NCBI GenBank assembly: GCA_963513935.1
Contig: OY740768.1
Location: forward strand, 77,228,877 to 77,292,876
Direction: 5' to 3'
Length of the DNA: 64,000 nucleotides
Source of the DNA: Aphrophora alni
Taxonomy: Eukaryota; Arthropoda; Insecta; Hemiptera; Aphrophoridae
Part shown: positions 12,657-25,087 of the stretch, in pieces
Layout of the letters: the number at the start of each line of letters is the position of its first letter
How positions within the stretch are numbered: the first letter of the stretch is position 1
Translations under genes and position numbers: made by a program
The notes under the pieces: model-generated
The model's input: the letters and a program-made list of their open reading frames with translations, nothing else
Told to the model about the DNA's origin: nothing
Databases searched by the model: none

Positions 12657-12888
12657 TCCAAAATTATTAATTTAATATAGTCTAGGAGAACTGTGTATAA
12701 ATTAACACGAACGGGAGAGGTATCATTTTGTGAAGTTGATAGAAAAGATAAATAGACAAATTTAATTTCATTGAAGTTTATAAACTTCATTTGTTATAGA
12801 GCACTTTATAATTTGCAAAACACAACAAAAAGAATTTGTGTTTTAAACAACAAATGAAAAAAAAACACAATTTTCTACAATAAGTAAA

Positions 12889-12967
<79 letters not shown>
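12889..12967. repeat. (TA)n microsatellite
   Basis: TA dinucleotide run of about 79 bases with one C interruption near 12907. Confidence 0.95.
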
Positions 12968-12969
<2 letters not shown>

Positions 12970-13160
12970 ACTGAAAATGATCACTTGGTCAATGAAACGT
13001 TTTGGTGAGAAAATTTTACATATTACACTCATTTCAAATGGAGATTAAAAAGTATATTAATTTTTTTTCTAAACAAAGAATTAATTTTTTGTTTACTTTT
13101 TTTTCTGATTTTGGACATTTCTCAAGTACAGAATTAAATTTTATAGGAGAATAAATTCCT

Positions 13161-13226
13161 ACCTGACCAGGATTCAAACATAGAACCTTATATTAGTATT
13201 TTGACACCTTACCAACTATTTCACCT
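13161..13226 (-). repeat. possible tRNA-derived SINE head
   Basis: Read on the minus strand, this stretch has a box-A-like sequence (TAGTTGGTAAGGTGTC) and, about 30 bases later, a box-B-like sequence (GTTTGAATCC), as in RNA polymerase III promoters of tRNA-derived SINEs. The stems of a real tRNA cloverleaf do not pair well, so a functional tRNA is unlikely. No target duplication or tail was defined. Confidence 0.35.
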
Positions 13227-16200
13227 GTCAGTTAAAAAATAAATAAATAAAAAGACAGTTCTTTGGTTTAAAACTATTTTTCAAATGTATTAATTTATTA
13301 TATAGGTTCAATTAGTTATCAATCCATTGTCTCAATTTTCACCCAGTTAACTAGGACAAATAACAGAATACCAAACTATATACATTTATAATGTAGCATT
13401 TTATATCTAAATTAACATATTAAGAATTGATTTTTCATCCTGATACGTCCAATTTTTTCTCCAGTGATTTTCTACATATAACTATAACTTTTAAATTTCT
13501 TTATTATCCTACTGGTCCAGTTTTACCTTAAATTATAAGATTTCAAAATTATTCTCCTTAAGACTCAAATTTAATTTAGGCCATACAGTTTTACCAATTT
13601 AAAAAAACTACTGATTTATATCCTACATTATACAAATTCAATAGTTTTTAATAATGGGATAGTCAAGAGGTTATTTTAAAACTGTTAACTTGACTTTTGA
13701 AAAAATAAAGTTTTCACACTCTCAACTGAAAAGTAGAGATACACGATGCGGTTTATATCTCATTAGCCCCAATTCAAAATTAACACTCAAAATTTTACAA
13801 AATTAGTAAAAACACAACACTCAAATGGTGTCATTCTGCACAATTACTAACTCGGTATTTTGTTTCTTCTCTACATTTTAGAGGTGTAATTGTCTATTAC
13901 GACCCATTGATCCACACTTTGTGATTATAGCATTCAGACATGTAAAGTTAACCTTAACAAACAAATGCACAACATACAAAAATAATGTAACCTAATTAGA
14001 GTTGAGACGATTCGCTTGTGTGACACTTATCGATACACTTCAGTGCTTTGTCATTTAGATGAAGAGAGCAAACCTAAAAAATTGTATGGCAGGAGAAGGC
14101 CTAGTTGGTCTTGAACCTGTTTATGTGCAGCTCACCTCAAAAAACTTGTCATTTAAACGCACAATATTCTCGTGTAGACATGGCATAGTATAAAATAATG
14201 TATATTTTATAGTATAATGAGTGTTAATTGCTTGGCTTTTGTTTTATAAGACATTTGTAAAAAGAGAATTACTTTCATAATCAGTTTAAAAATATTTTAA
14301 TATATTTCACAATAAAAAATAATTAAGTATTGTCAAATTGGAAAAGTATTGTTTTGACCATTATTTTTTAATATTTTGTTATGGGTTTTCTTTTGCTACA
14401 TTTTATTCATTTTCCATTTTTTTTTATATAGGAAAATTTTAAAATGCATGTTAATTGTACGCCATTCATTGGTAGAAGAAAAACTTCCTTTTTTCATAAT
14501 TCTTTCAATTTACTACAATTAATTAAATTATGTAAGTTATTTTATGTAATTAAAACACCACCATAAAAAATGCTGTTAGTTGAGAAACGATGTAACAAAA
14601 CATGTTGGGAGAAAGACTCAAATAAAACTATTTGTGTATATCATATTTAAAGAAATATAACGTCTTTCAAGAGAAGTTTTTATTTCAATTCTGTGAAGCT
14701 AACAAAAGAAAAGACATAAAATAATGTAATAAAAGAAATGAAGTTTTGACTTCATTCATAGACACAATAAACAACCCATACTCTAATAACTGGTGGATGT
14801 TTCTTATTGCTATGTTCATGTTCAGCATCTCATTAACATTTTACTGTTGAAATGATGGCACTACTGAATATCAAGTTCACAATATCAATCCCCCCCCCAC
14901 AACCTACCATTTAGACTATGAGGGGACGAATGGAAAAATAAGAGAATTGAGGGAGAGGAGAAATTGAGCTATATAGTAACAGAAATATTGTCCATTATTC
15001 ATAAAATCCCCCTGCATGCATATCATGCTACTATCACAAACAACCATAGATGCTTTTTCACAACAAACTTACTTGATTCACATCCCCAATTTTTATTAAC
15101 TTTATATTATTAGAAATGTTATACTACTTCAAGATACAAACAAAAATCCTTTATTGAAAGATATACTCATGTGTACTGATTACATTTTCATAGTGTGATT
15201 ATTAATAGATGACATCCTTTAGACAAATATTTGTTCTCATTTCTTTTAATTCTCAGGTGTTAATTCTTGGTGGATGTGAATTATTTAGCTTACAATTAAT
15301 TTAACTTGGTTTAAATTTAGCTTATTTAAACCTGAGTGAGATTTAAAATAGGTTCAAATTGGCTACAAAACATTTGATCAAAGACTTACAAAATATTTTT
15401 CCAATAAACAAAAATAGTACAAAACTAATTTAAAATGATAAATAAGTATATCCCAAACGTTCCTTTCCATTTTGACAATCCTCTATTATTTTGTATTTGG
15501 AAAAAAAGTTTTTTGATTAATATTACACTAACTCACATGTTTCTATCCCATATGTTGAATGTTTACGAGTGGGGAAATTAATCACTTTTTATGTTTTCAT
15601 CAACTTTTGTATATAAAGAGGCATTACAAACAATGATTTTAATCTGCTTATGGATGATTTGCTAACTATCATTAATTAATTAGACCTAGAATAATTTATA
15701 TTTCAGATAAAAGACCATTACATTATTTTTACAGTGAAACAAAATTGATCAAATCCTGATCCAAACCCAATAGTTTATATATAAATAATGATTAAAAAAA
15801 AATATGTTACTTAAAATACATATTCTAATTTATAACATCATTTTTCCTAGTTAAATTAGTTTAAACTTTTTTTATAAACCGACACCAAACATACAATAGA
15901 AAATATAATAATACTGATGTTGTTGGTCAATCATTCTAAATCCTACCAGTTATCACACAATTCCCTAAATAGCAATCATTCAATATTTCATGCAACTACA
16001 ATAACACTAACACACATGGTTATTTTTAATAGCACATTAGTCCACATACACACCAAAATTGGTTTTAAGATAACTCAAAACAACTGAATCAGAATATAAA
16101 ATAATTTTTTGTACAAAAAGATATATAAATCTCCAAGCCCTTTACAAGTTGGCAGGAGTGAACAGAAATTTCATCATGCTACCATGAACTTCTCAAATGA

Positions 16201-16739
16201 TGCAAGTTTTCCAATCTATCTATATGTTAAATTCCACGCAACATAGATACATACTATATAGAAGATTTTTTTCCATAATTTATCCAAACACATTAGAATT
16301 ATAAATAAAATTCCAAATATGGTGATCTTTCTATATTTTTAATAAATTGTATAATTTTTTTCAATTTTAACATGACAATGCCTACCCCCACGGCTCTATA
16401 TTATCGCTTTTAACTAAGATCTAATCCAATAAGGAACTGAACCCATATCTAAGACACGCTTGAATTTTTTTTGTACAAAAAATAAACAGTGGTAGAAAGG
16501 TGTTTGTTTTTATTGATCAGTAAATTCAGTAGTTTTGTATAAACAGTAATTTTTCTCTGTGATGTTGGACAACTAGGTATAAAAGAAAATTTTATACCTA
16601 GTTGCTTTAATTACCTAATTGCTTTAATTTGGCAGGATCTCTTGGTTTTTTTTATCTATAAGCTTGAGAATGTAAACTCCATTAAAAAATATAATAAAAG
16701 TGTAATTTTTTTTTTTTTTTAATTAAGCTGCAACTCCCC
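13227..16739. other. AT-rich sequence without recognised gene; small hairpin at 16570
   Basis: No coding exon is recognised. At 16570-16584 and 16590-16604 there are perfect 15-base inverted arms (starting CAACTAGG) with a five-base loop. This is a strong potential hairpin with no poly-T tail or coding context that would explain it. A C-run lies near 14891-14898. Confidence 0.4.
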
Positions 16740-16965
16740 ACACTGTGGCGATATTTGCAGCGAAATCAGGAACAGATCACATCACAATGAAGCAATATCT
16801 TCACCGCTTTCACCTGAGTGACTCACCATTGTGCACTGCTTGGGAGAAACAGAATAGACGTGGAGCACAACTTATTCCAGTTTGTAGCAGCATCTAATGA
16901 TACAAGAGAGACGTTGAAGGTCTATGGGAACGGTCTATTCGGGATACTCTCAAACAAAAATGTCT
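16740..16965 (+). pseudogene. LINE C-terminal tail remnant (RNase H/zinc knuckle region)
   Basis: Mixed plus-strand frames give QYLHRFHLSDSPLCTAW near 16785-16845 and then DVEHNLFQFVAAS near 16858-16898. This matches the pattern 'HRFxLSDSPLCxxCgxxEDxxHxLFxC' found after the RNase H domain of Jockey-type non-LTR retrotransposons. The knuckle is partly lost and a frameshift separates the two halves. No reverse transcriptase is adjacent, so this is an isolated, very 5'-truncated fragment. Confidence 0.5.
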
Positions 16966-19403
16966 GCTCTCGCAATGATGGTTTTTAATGGACAACAAAT
17001 CATTATTGGTGCTGGATGCCGGCAGAAAGAGAACAATAATTAAATTTATAACCAAAGTGGTTTTTATTTTATACACTAAAACACTCAGTCCATAGCTACT
17101 GTTTCTAGAGTGTAGGCGGCAGCAGGATGTTATAGCAGTAATCTTCTACGAAAACAAAATTTCATACCTGTCTTACCACTGTGGTTATTCTTCAAAGTGT
17201 TAAACTATTATATTATTAAAGTAAACCAACATATATTTTTTTTTAATTTAAAAAATATCACATGTGTATTGCTCATGGTATTTCATGCCTTAAAAATGGC
17301 ATTTCATTCATGATTGTCCGAGCATTATTATTCGAGTAATATGTTTAATATTTAATATTATTCGTATGGACATTGTATCCAAGATGGCGATTATGTCTGA
17401 AGAGTCTTTAAACTTTGATAAGAGAGATGCGACTTGTCATACTAAAATCTCAAAATGTTTAAATTGAGAAAATCTTAAAACTGACACGGGTATTTAAAAC
17501 GTGTTATAATGAAGGCATAAAAATATGGAAAATAAAATGAATTTTATATTGTTTCATTCAATTTTTCTTCAATTAAATAAAATTTACTTTCAAAATTACA
17601 AATAATACATTTTTTCTGTACTTGTTCACCATTGTTAATTTTATATAGACACTCAATATTAATTAGTACGCTTAAACACTAACAATTATTAAAAATAATA
17701 AATTATATATATTTATATATATAAAACAACAACAATATTATACACGAGTTTATATGAACTGGCCAGGAGTTTCTTAACATAAATAATTTAACAAACTTAT
17801 ATCCATTAATTAGTATATAAATTAATTTGATAAAAAATATTTATTACACCAAACAAGATTACTTTTTTTAATATTATATTTGGAGAAAGTATTATGATGG
17901 CTAACATTTATGATTCTGAGATTTTAATGTAAATATCATTCACTGATCCCAAAAAGAACTTTTTAAAAACAATTCTAAGGCAAAATTTTAATTTGATACA
18001 CAGTCTTACTTTTTAAGCTTCTTTCAATAATCTAAGAAACCGGACAGTGAATTTTCAAATTGGATGTACCTATTGGATTGTTTTTAAATCAGTCCTATCA
18101 AGTTAGATAAAATTTTGCCAAATTGTCACCCCTAAACACAAAATGAATTGGTTATGTTAGCTTAAACATTTCTAATTCGCAAAATGAACCTTGATTGGTG
18201 ACATTAAAATTTCAATTACCAAACTTTTAGTAATGCGATCACCCTTTTGGGAAAACGGACACCAAAAACCATGAAATATCTACCGATACTACCTACTATT
18301 GCAATAATTTGGCAACACATTTTTTCAATAGGTACTCAATTTTGGTCTGATACTGTTCAAATTTGTTAGATCGGTTTTACAAACTACTGAACAAATTTGT
18401 TAAGCAGAATCATCAATCAATTTTTTAAAAAAACAGTTTTTTGACCTTAACTTTTGTCTCATGCGTCATAAGAGTCTAACAATACCTCATTTTGTTTGTG
18501 CAGATTTAAAATCTGCATCCAAATGATGTTGAAACATGTTTTCCATGATAAAAAGTAAGAAAATTATTACTAACCTCAAAATTGGAACAAAATCAGCTCT
18601 ACATGGTTGGAAATTTAGTTTAATTTTAGTCATCTTACACTATTCATTAAATACAAATTAAAAAAGTTTACAAAATGGCAGTCATTTTTATCAAGGAAAT
18701 TCATGGACCTGTTACACTCGACTTTGTTAAATAATGATCTGCATATATTAATGGTTGAGATAACCTTTAATATACAACAATATAAATTTGTGTCCTATCA
18801 TTTGCAGGCCGAATATTTTTGTAATTGTATGAGAGAATATAATTGTTCGTCTTTTAACCAGGACAACACTGAACTCCAAAATTAAAAATCCAATATAATA
18901 TAATGTTACATTATTGTAGTTCAAACAAAATTTAACTATACAGGGTTTTTTGTGCTACAAAAAGTATAAGTGGGAATTTTTAAAACTAACATGAAATTTG
19001 TTTGTAACTTCTAATTCAACATTGTTAAACATGTGAACTAACGCAATTAATAGCGCCACGCTTTTTTAATTTATTAATATAAATTATTTAAATTCCAGTG
19101 TTTATAAAAGGCTTAATTACCTGACATTCAACTGCACAGTAATACTGTGCCAAAATATTATCAAATTAATATATTGGCATTAAAAGTTGTATGTAAATAT
19201 ACCATCAAACACTTATTAACTTTGTAGTACAAACATTTGAATACCGTAAAATAAAATATAAAATGTTGATTATTATAAACAAAAAATAAATTACGAAGCA
19301 TAAAGAAGAAGTTAAATTATTATGTACATACTTACATCTATCTATATAACAGCATTAGAATATACAAGGTAAAGATATTATGATGGTATTACTGAATTAA
19401 CAG
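16966..19403. other. AT-rich sequence, downstream of pantothenate kinase
   Basis: No gene is recognised. The part nearest 19620 probably contains the minus-strand 3' untranslated region of the pantothenate kinase gene, but I cannot pick its polyadenylation site in such AT-rich DNA. Confidence 0.35.
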
Positions 19404-19437
<34 letters not shown>

Positions 19438-19462
19438 GCGCATGCACACACACACACACACA
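19404..19462. repeat. (CA)n microsatellite
   Basis: Two CA-dinucleotide runs separated by a short ATGTGCGCATG interruption. It lies within about 200 bases downstream of the pantothenate kinase stop codon, so it may be part of the 3' untranslated region. Confidence 0.95.
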
Positions 19463-19620
19463 TATACAGACCCATACACAACTAAAGACTAGACAGGATG
19501 GAAATAATATATCATAACAATATCTAAAATTTGTAAATGCACTGAATATACAAAAGCTGAAAATTTACTGTGTAAATGTGTTTAACTTTGGAATGGATAG
19601 CAACAATTGATAAATTGCAC

Positions 19621-19674
19621 TCAGCTAATGTCTTCATTGAATGCTAACAGGCAACCAACAGCTCCAAAATATCC
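19621..19674 (-). CDS. fbl: pantothenate kinase, terminal coding exon
   Basis: After an acceptor reading TTTCATAG on the minus strand, 17 codons encode [17 protein letters not shown] and then TGA at 19623-19621. GYFGAxGxLL is the conserved C-terminal motif of eukaryotic pantothenate kinases. The exon starts in phase 0, matching the end of the previous exon (25109). Confidence 0.92.
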   Translation of the reverse strand, partial: GYFGAVGCLLAFNEDIS

Positions 19675-22600
19675 CTATGAAAGCAAAGAAAAACAAAATA
19701 ATTTTTAAAAAAATATTATAAACAATAATTAATTATTTAAATTTATATAAAATACTATTAAATGTAAATTTTAAAATAACTATGAGATTTGTTCAAAAAA
19801 TATTTGATCTAAAATTTTTATCAATCTGATTTTCCATGAAACGACAGAATGATTTCAGCAGCTTTATTACATCAAGCTTGATGAATCCTTAGTGGAATCA
19901 ATTCGGAAATTACAGCAGGCTTTTGGAAACAATACTATTGGCATCACACAAATTAAGAAGTGATACAACCATTTTAAAGATGGACACATGTTTAGAAAAG
20001 GGATTCACATTTATAGACTCTTAACAAGCTGAAATAAGAAGGTCATTGACTAACTGCAAACTTTTGTCAAGAAATTGCAACTGCAAGGACTGTCCATCAT
20101 CCGGCCTTGCAGACAAAGAGGGAATAAGCACCAGTTCGGCTAAATCCAATCCAAAGAATTAGACTTGCACTAAATGTCCGTGAAATGTGTGTCAAAACTA
20201 CCAACATACCTTCATCTATAAGTCTAACAAGAAATTCTGAAATCCACAAATGTATTCATATTCATTACAATGGAGATTCAATAGTTCGAAAATCCAATAA
20301 AGAATGCCAAAAGGGGAGCAACATCAATATGATTTCCTTTACTTATCTGGAGGTAGTGAATCACAGATACATATAATAAGACCAAAGCATTAAAAAAGTA
20401 CAACCTGGAGGACCTCTGTCACCTTCATGATGAGTAATGCCTAAGAGAACAAAAATGTGGGCAGAGAGAAACTTGAAAACTTTATGAAGACAATGCAGTA
20501 TCTAATTATATGTATCTAATTCAGAGCTTCTTTTTCAAACACAGACACCTGTATAGTCAAGCTTCCTACTCTCCTAAACAAAAGTCCTTATAATTCTAAG
20601 CTGTTTTCCAAACTTAAAATACCACTGAAATGGATCTGATTAGTAAATGAATTAAAATACTATGAATACTGAGTACATTCCAATTCACAAATTGGTTGTC
20701 AGCGACTGACATTCTATGTGGAAAAAATATGTATGTTTAAAGATAACCACCAGAGACCTCCCAGGATTCATTTCTTCCACTGAAAAAATTCATATCAGAT
20801 ATTTTTGGAATTAACCTCATATATAATGTGTGTATAAAGTACAGTAGAGTCTCGGTTAACCGTCACCCTTTTTACCATCAGTTTCTGTTAACCGTCAGGA
20901 CAGGGGGGAAAATAGTACACATGTAATACATAATGATGTACCGTATATATTTAATGTGGTATGAATGTTTACAAGTTAGTATCATACTCAAATTTGATTT
21001 TAAAGAATAATGCGCCGTCTAAACAGTTGACCACAGCATTTCTACACAAAAATTTTATAATGAACAGTACTGTGCTTCAGTCTACTTGTAAACGTGACTG
21101 TTTCAATTCACGGCACTATTGGGAGCGCGTCACCAATTCCTAGAACAGTGGCCAAACCCTCCTTTCCCTCCCACTCCTATGTCTTAGCAAACAAATCAAT
21201 ATGTTAGTTTCGTGTGTGGCATTCGACAGTCTTATCTTATTCAGTGTAGAAACTACAGTACTGTACATAATTTTAGAGTGATTTTTTTATTTGTAAGTTT
21301 TGTTTTAGAATGCTTAGGTTCAGGGAGTCATGAGTGAAAAACGTAAACGCTTAGTGTTGGGTTTACACGAGAAAATAGAAATTATAAAACGTTTGTGCAA
21401 AGGCGAAAGTGCTAGTAGAATTGCACCAATTTATGGTATTGGACGGACAACTGTTAATGATATAAAAAGAGATGCTGACAAAATTGAAAACCACGTTTCG
21501 AAAATGGCAAATGCTGATGGTAACAGAAAAACTATGAAACCAGCCAGACTTGATCATCTTGATACGGTAATGTACTAATGGTTTGTTCAGGCCCGTAGTC
21601 AGAGAATGCCTCTAACAGGACCTATAATACAAGCTAAAGCCATAGAAATAAACAAAAAACTTGGTGGTGAATCCAGTTTCAAAGCCAGCATTGGTTGGTT
21701 AGACAAATTTAAGTCTCGTCATGGTATCCGTCAGTTAGACATTTCTGGTGAAAAACTAAGTGCTGACAGTACTATTGTAGCAGATTATCGTACAAAAATC
21801 GAACAAATTATAAAGGAAATAAAACTTGTGAAAGAGCAAGTTTATAACTGTCATGAAACCGGCCTAAATTGGAAAGCTCTTTCCAAGAAAACATTGGCAT
21901 CATCTTCTGTAAAATTCGCGCCGGGATTTAAAATGCAGAAAGACCGAAGAACTGTTACGGTATGTGCGAATGCAAGTGGGACCTACTGACTTCCTTTGGT
22001 TGTTATCGGAAAATCTAAAAAACCTTGTGCTTTCAAAAATTTAAACCTAAATCTTTTGCCTGTACAATATTATGCTCAGAAAAACGCTTAGATAAGCCAA
22101 GACATTTTTGAGAACTGGTTTCACAAAGCATTCGTGCCTAACATAAATTCTCACTTAACCCTCCATCTGGCGAACAACCCCTTCATGAGTTGTTTGATGA
22201 CGCATGGTTTAGTTCATCTACCCAAAAACACTTATTTTGCAATTCAACATTTCGCCCACTTAGAATCGTCTTATCGCAATAAATAAAGTACTGTTGGAAA
22301 GCTAATGTTCTGTAGATGCATAATCATGCAAAAAAATAAAATAAATACCACAAAACGTTATAAATAATATTCCAAAAAATGTTGAAGTTCGCATATTTTT
22401 GATACGTAGCATCAAAGATTTGCTCTGACAAGTTGTAAACAAAACTAACGTCATTTTTATCTAATATTCCCAATTCGATATTTCTGTCAAACAGATCGAA
22501 CATAACACTGTTCGATAGACCGCATCATTCTCTTTCGATCTGTGGTTTTCAAATCGTTCTATCTGTTATAGTTTTTATTATATAAAAATTAAACAAAATC

Positions 22601-25048
22601 AAGAATTTTAACTCATTTTTACACGCTAAAAATTACATTTTTTCAATTCAACTTTTATCCTAGTACATATTATTTTATCGAAATGAATTATATAACACTG
22701 TAAATATAATGTTTCAATCTTTCATAATAAAGTTTAGCAAAATCCATCACACGAAAACTCTATTTTCTAGAACTCGATAAAGTCACTGACATTTTCGCTA
22801 GATCGCGGTACTTTCCGTGACAGGGTTTATGTAGAAAATTCTGTTCTCTGTGTTCATATGATTTTACGAAATAGGAATACTTGTCCAAATGCCACAAGTT
22901 GACAATATTATATAGTATTTTTCTTTCTCTTTCGATCTGTGGTTTACAAATTTTTCTATCTGTCATATATCGCGAGATATATCTATTTTACCAAAGTAGT
23001 AACCAAACGGAATTTCACTTGGCATTCGGTGCAGTTTACTAAATAAGATAATCGATTATTCAATCGATATTTTGTAACCGATCTTTACAGAATGTTGTAG
23101 AGAAGATTTCATTCCTATCTATTGGTAGTATTTGCCATGTCCTAAAGTTTTTTATAGGTTATTGTTTCTTACTTGGAAGTTACCGATGTTTGTGTAATAA
23201 AATGACATGTGAAAGGCGTTATGCGCGTATGCGACTTGGGATTATATTTCTGTTATTCTGAAGGTATGTTTTATTTATTTATTATAAATTGTGTATACAA
23301 ATTACAATATCTGTATTATTCTTTGTAGAATTTATTGTTTTGAGAAAATGTTATTGTCAGACATCAAATATTGAGGCTGTCTAGAGATAGAGGTTATGTT
23401 ATAATCTGCTCTTCATTTATAGCAAATTTGCATGTGCTTACACATAAAAATAATTTTGTTTAATGAAAATTTTATAAATTGATTATGTTTTTACCAAAAT
23501 GTATGCAAAATGTTTATAAATTTATTTAGGCCTATCTATAAATAGAGATAGGTTATGATATATCTGGTCTGACCATTTTAGCAAGTTTCCATTTGTTTAC
23601 AAATAAAAATATTTAATTTTGTCTAATGAAAATTTTATAAATTGATTATGTTTTTACCAAAATGTATACAAAATGTTTATAAATTTATATAGGCCTATCT
23701 ATAAAAATTTTTCAATTAGTTTATACACCTATTTCTGTGGAATTTTGCCTCTGATACAGGGTAATTTTGTTGATTAATAATAACTCCAAAATGTTTCCAT
23801 CTAAAAGTTTTTGCATTACACACATAAAATCTATGTATCTTTGTGAGAACATAGTTAATAAAAACTTGGGTTTTGAATAATAAATATATTTTTGGTGAAA
23901 TTTTGAAAATAGTTAGCAAATATTCACTTTTTACGTAAAAATTAACCATGTCTAATGAAAATTTTATAAATTGATTTTTCTTTTTAAAACTTTTATCCAC
24001 AAATATATTACAAATCTAGTAATACTTCAAAAAATTTTAAAAAAAAATTGTATGGTTACATTACCATTTCTGTGAAATTCTTGCCTTCGTTACTTTCCAA
24101 TTTTTTGCTATTTGACATAACTCCAAATTTTTTACATCTAACATTTTTTTCACTACACAGCTAAATTCTATGCACCTTTCTGAATATAATGATATATAGA
24201 AGTTGTGCTTTCCATAAATATTACTATTTTTGGTGAATTTTTGAAAATAAGCGTAATAAATTCCCTTTATTCGTAAAATAATTTTTTATTTTGAAAATGT
24301 AACAAGTTTTTTTTTTCTAAATATATTCACAACTATTATACAAAAATTTTGTATATCTTGAAAAAAAAAAGGTGGTAAGCTATTGATTTTGTATGATACA
24401 GGTTTATCTGAAAAATGTTAACTTAATTTTTTGACATCTAACATACATACTCCTAAACCGTTTCAAAAAAAATATTTATTACATATGAATACTATGCATC
24501 TTTCTGAAAAAAAATATGTCTTATAAGTTAGGTTTTGTATAAAAATAATATTTTTTAATAATTCTAGGGTTAAAATCAAGGGGATTACCACAGGAAGCAA
24601 TGTTGCTCCTGACTTTACTAAATTTGTTTAATAAATAGAGTTACTGTAAATAGAAAATTAAAAATTTCACTAAATTTTCCCAAACCAATTTTTTTTAGTT
24701 AAAAATAAATAACAATACAGATATTCTGTGTTATAAACACTGTTCAAATCTTAATGGTACAGTATTTTTATCGATCGCCGATGACTTCCAGAAGTCTGGG
24801 AAGTCTATTTCTGTTATGAGTCTATTCTCTCATCCGTCACCCGACCGGTCCCGAGAATGACGGTTAATCAAAACTCTACTGTATTACAAATAATAATTAA
24901 TAAATTATATATACGATTAGAATAAAATACATATTTCATTGTTTGTCAATTACAACCAAATATAAAACAAAATCTAACATGCCAAATTCACAGATCTTTA
25001 ACATTTTAAATCAAACAGAACATGTCAAATATTGTTGAATACAATAAA

Positions 25049-25087
<39 letters not shown>

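Larger units (their letters stand above)
20842..24881 (+). mobile_element. Tigger/pogo-type DNA transposon, split by a nested insertion
   Basis: The ends are terminal inverted repeats: the left begins CAGTAGAGTCTCGGTTAACC and the right, reverse-complemented, CAGTAGAGTTTTGATTAACC. Both are flanked by TA (20840-20841 and 24882-24883), the target duplication expected for the pogo/Tigger group. Of the 4040-base span, 2411 bases (22159-24569) are a later piggyBac-type insertion, leaving a Tigger copy of about 1.6 kb. Internal sequence encodes a broken CENP-B-like transposase. The element lies in the 5.4-kb pantothenate kinase intron, opposite to the gene. Confidence 0.88.

Noticed and set aside
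12449..12790. 113-codon minus-strand open frame
   Set aside because: It runs through TA/CA microsatellites and a hairpin element, and its Tyr/Ile repeats are translated simple sequence.
13161..13226. Functional tRNA gene
   Set aside because: Box-A and box-B-like motifs are present, but acceptor and T stems do not pair. Kept only as a possible SINE head.
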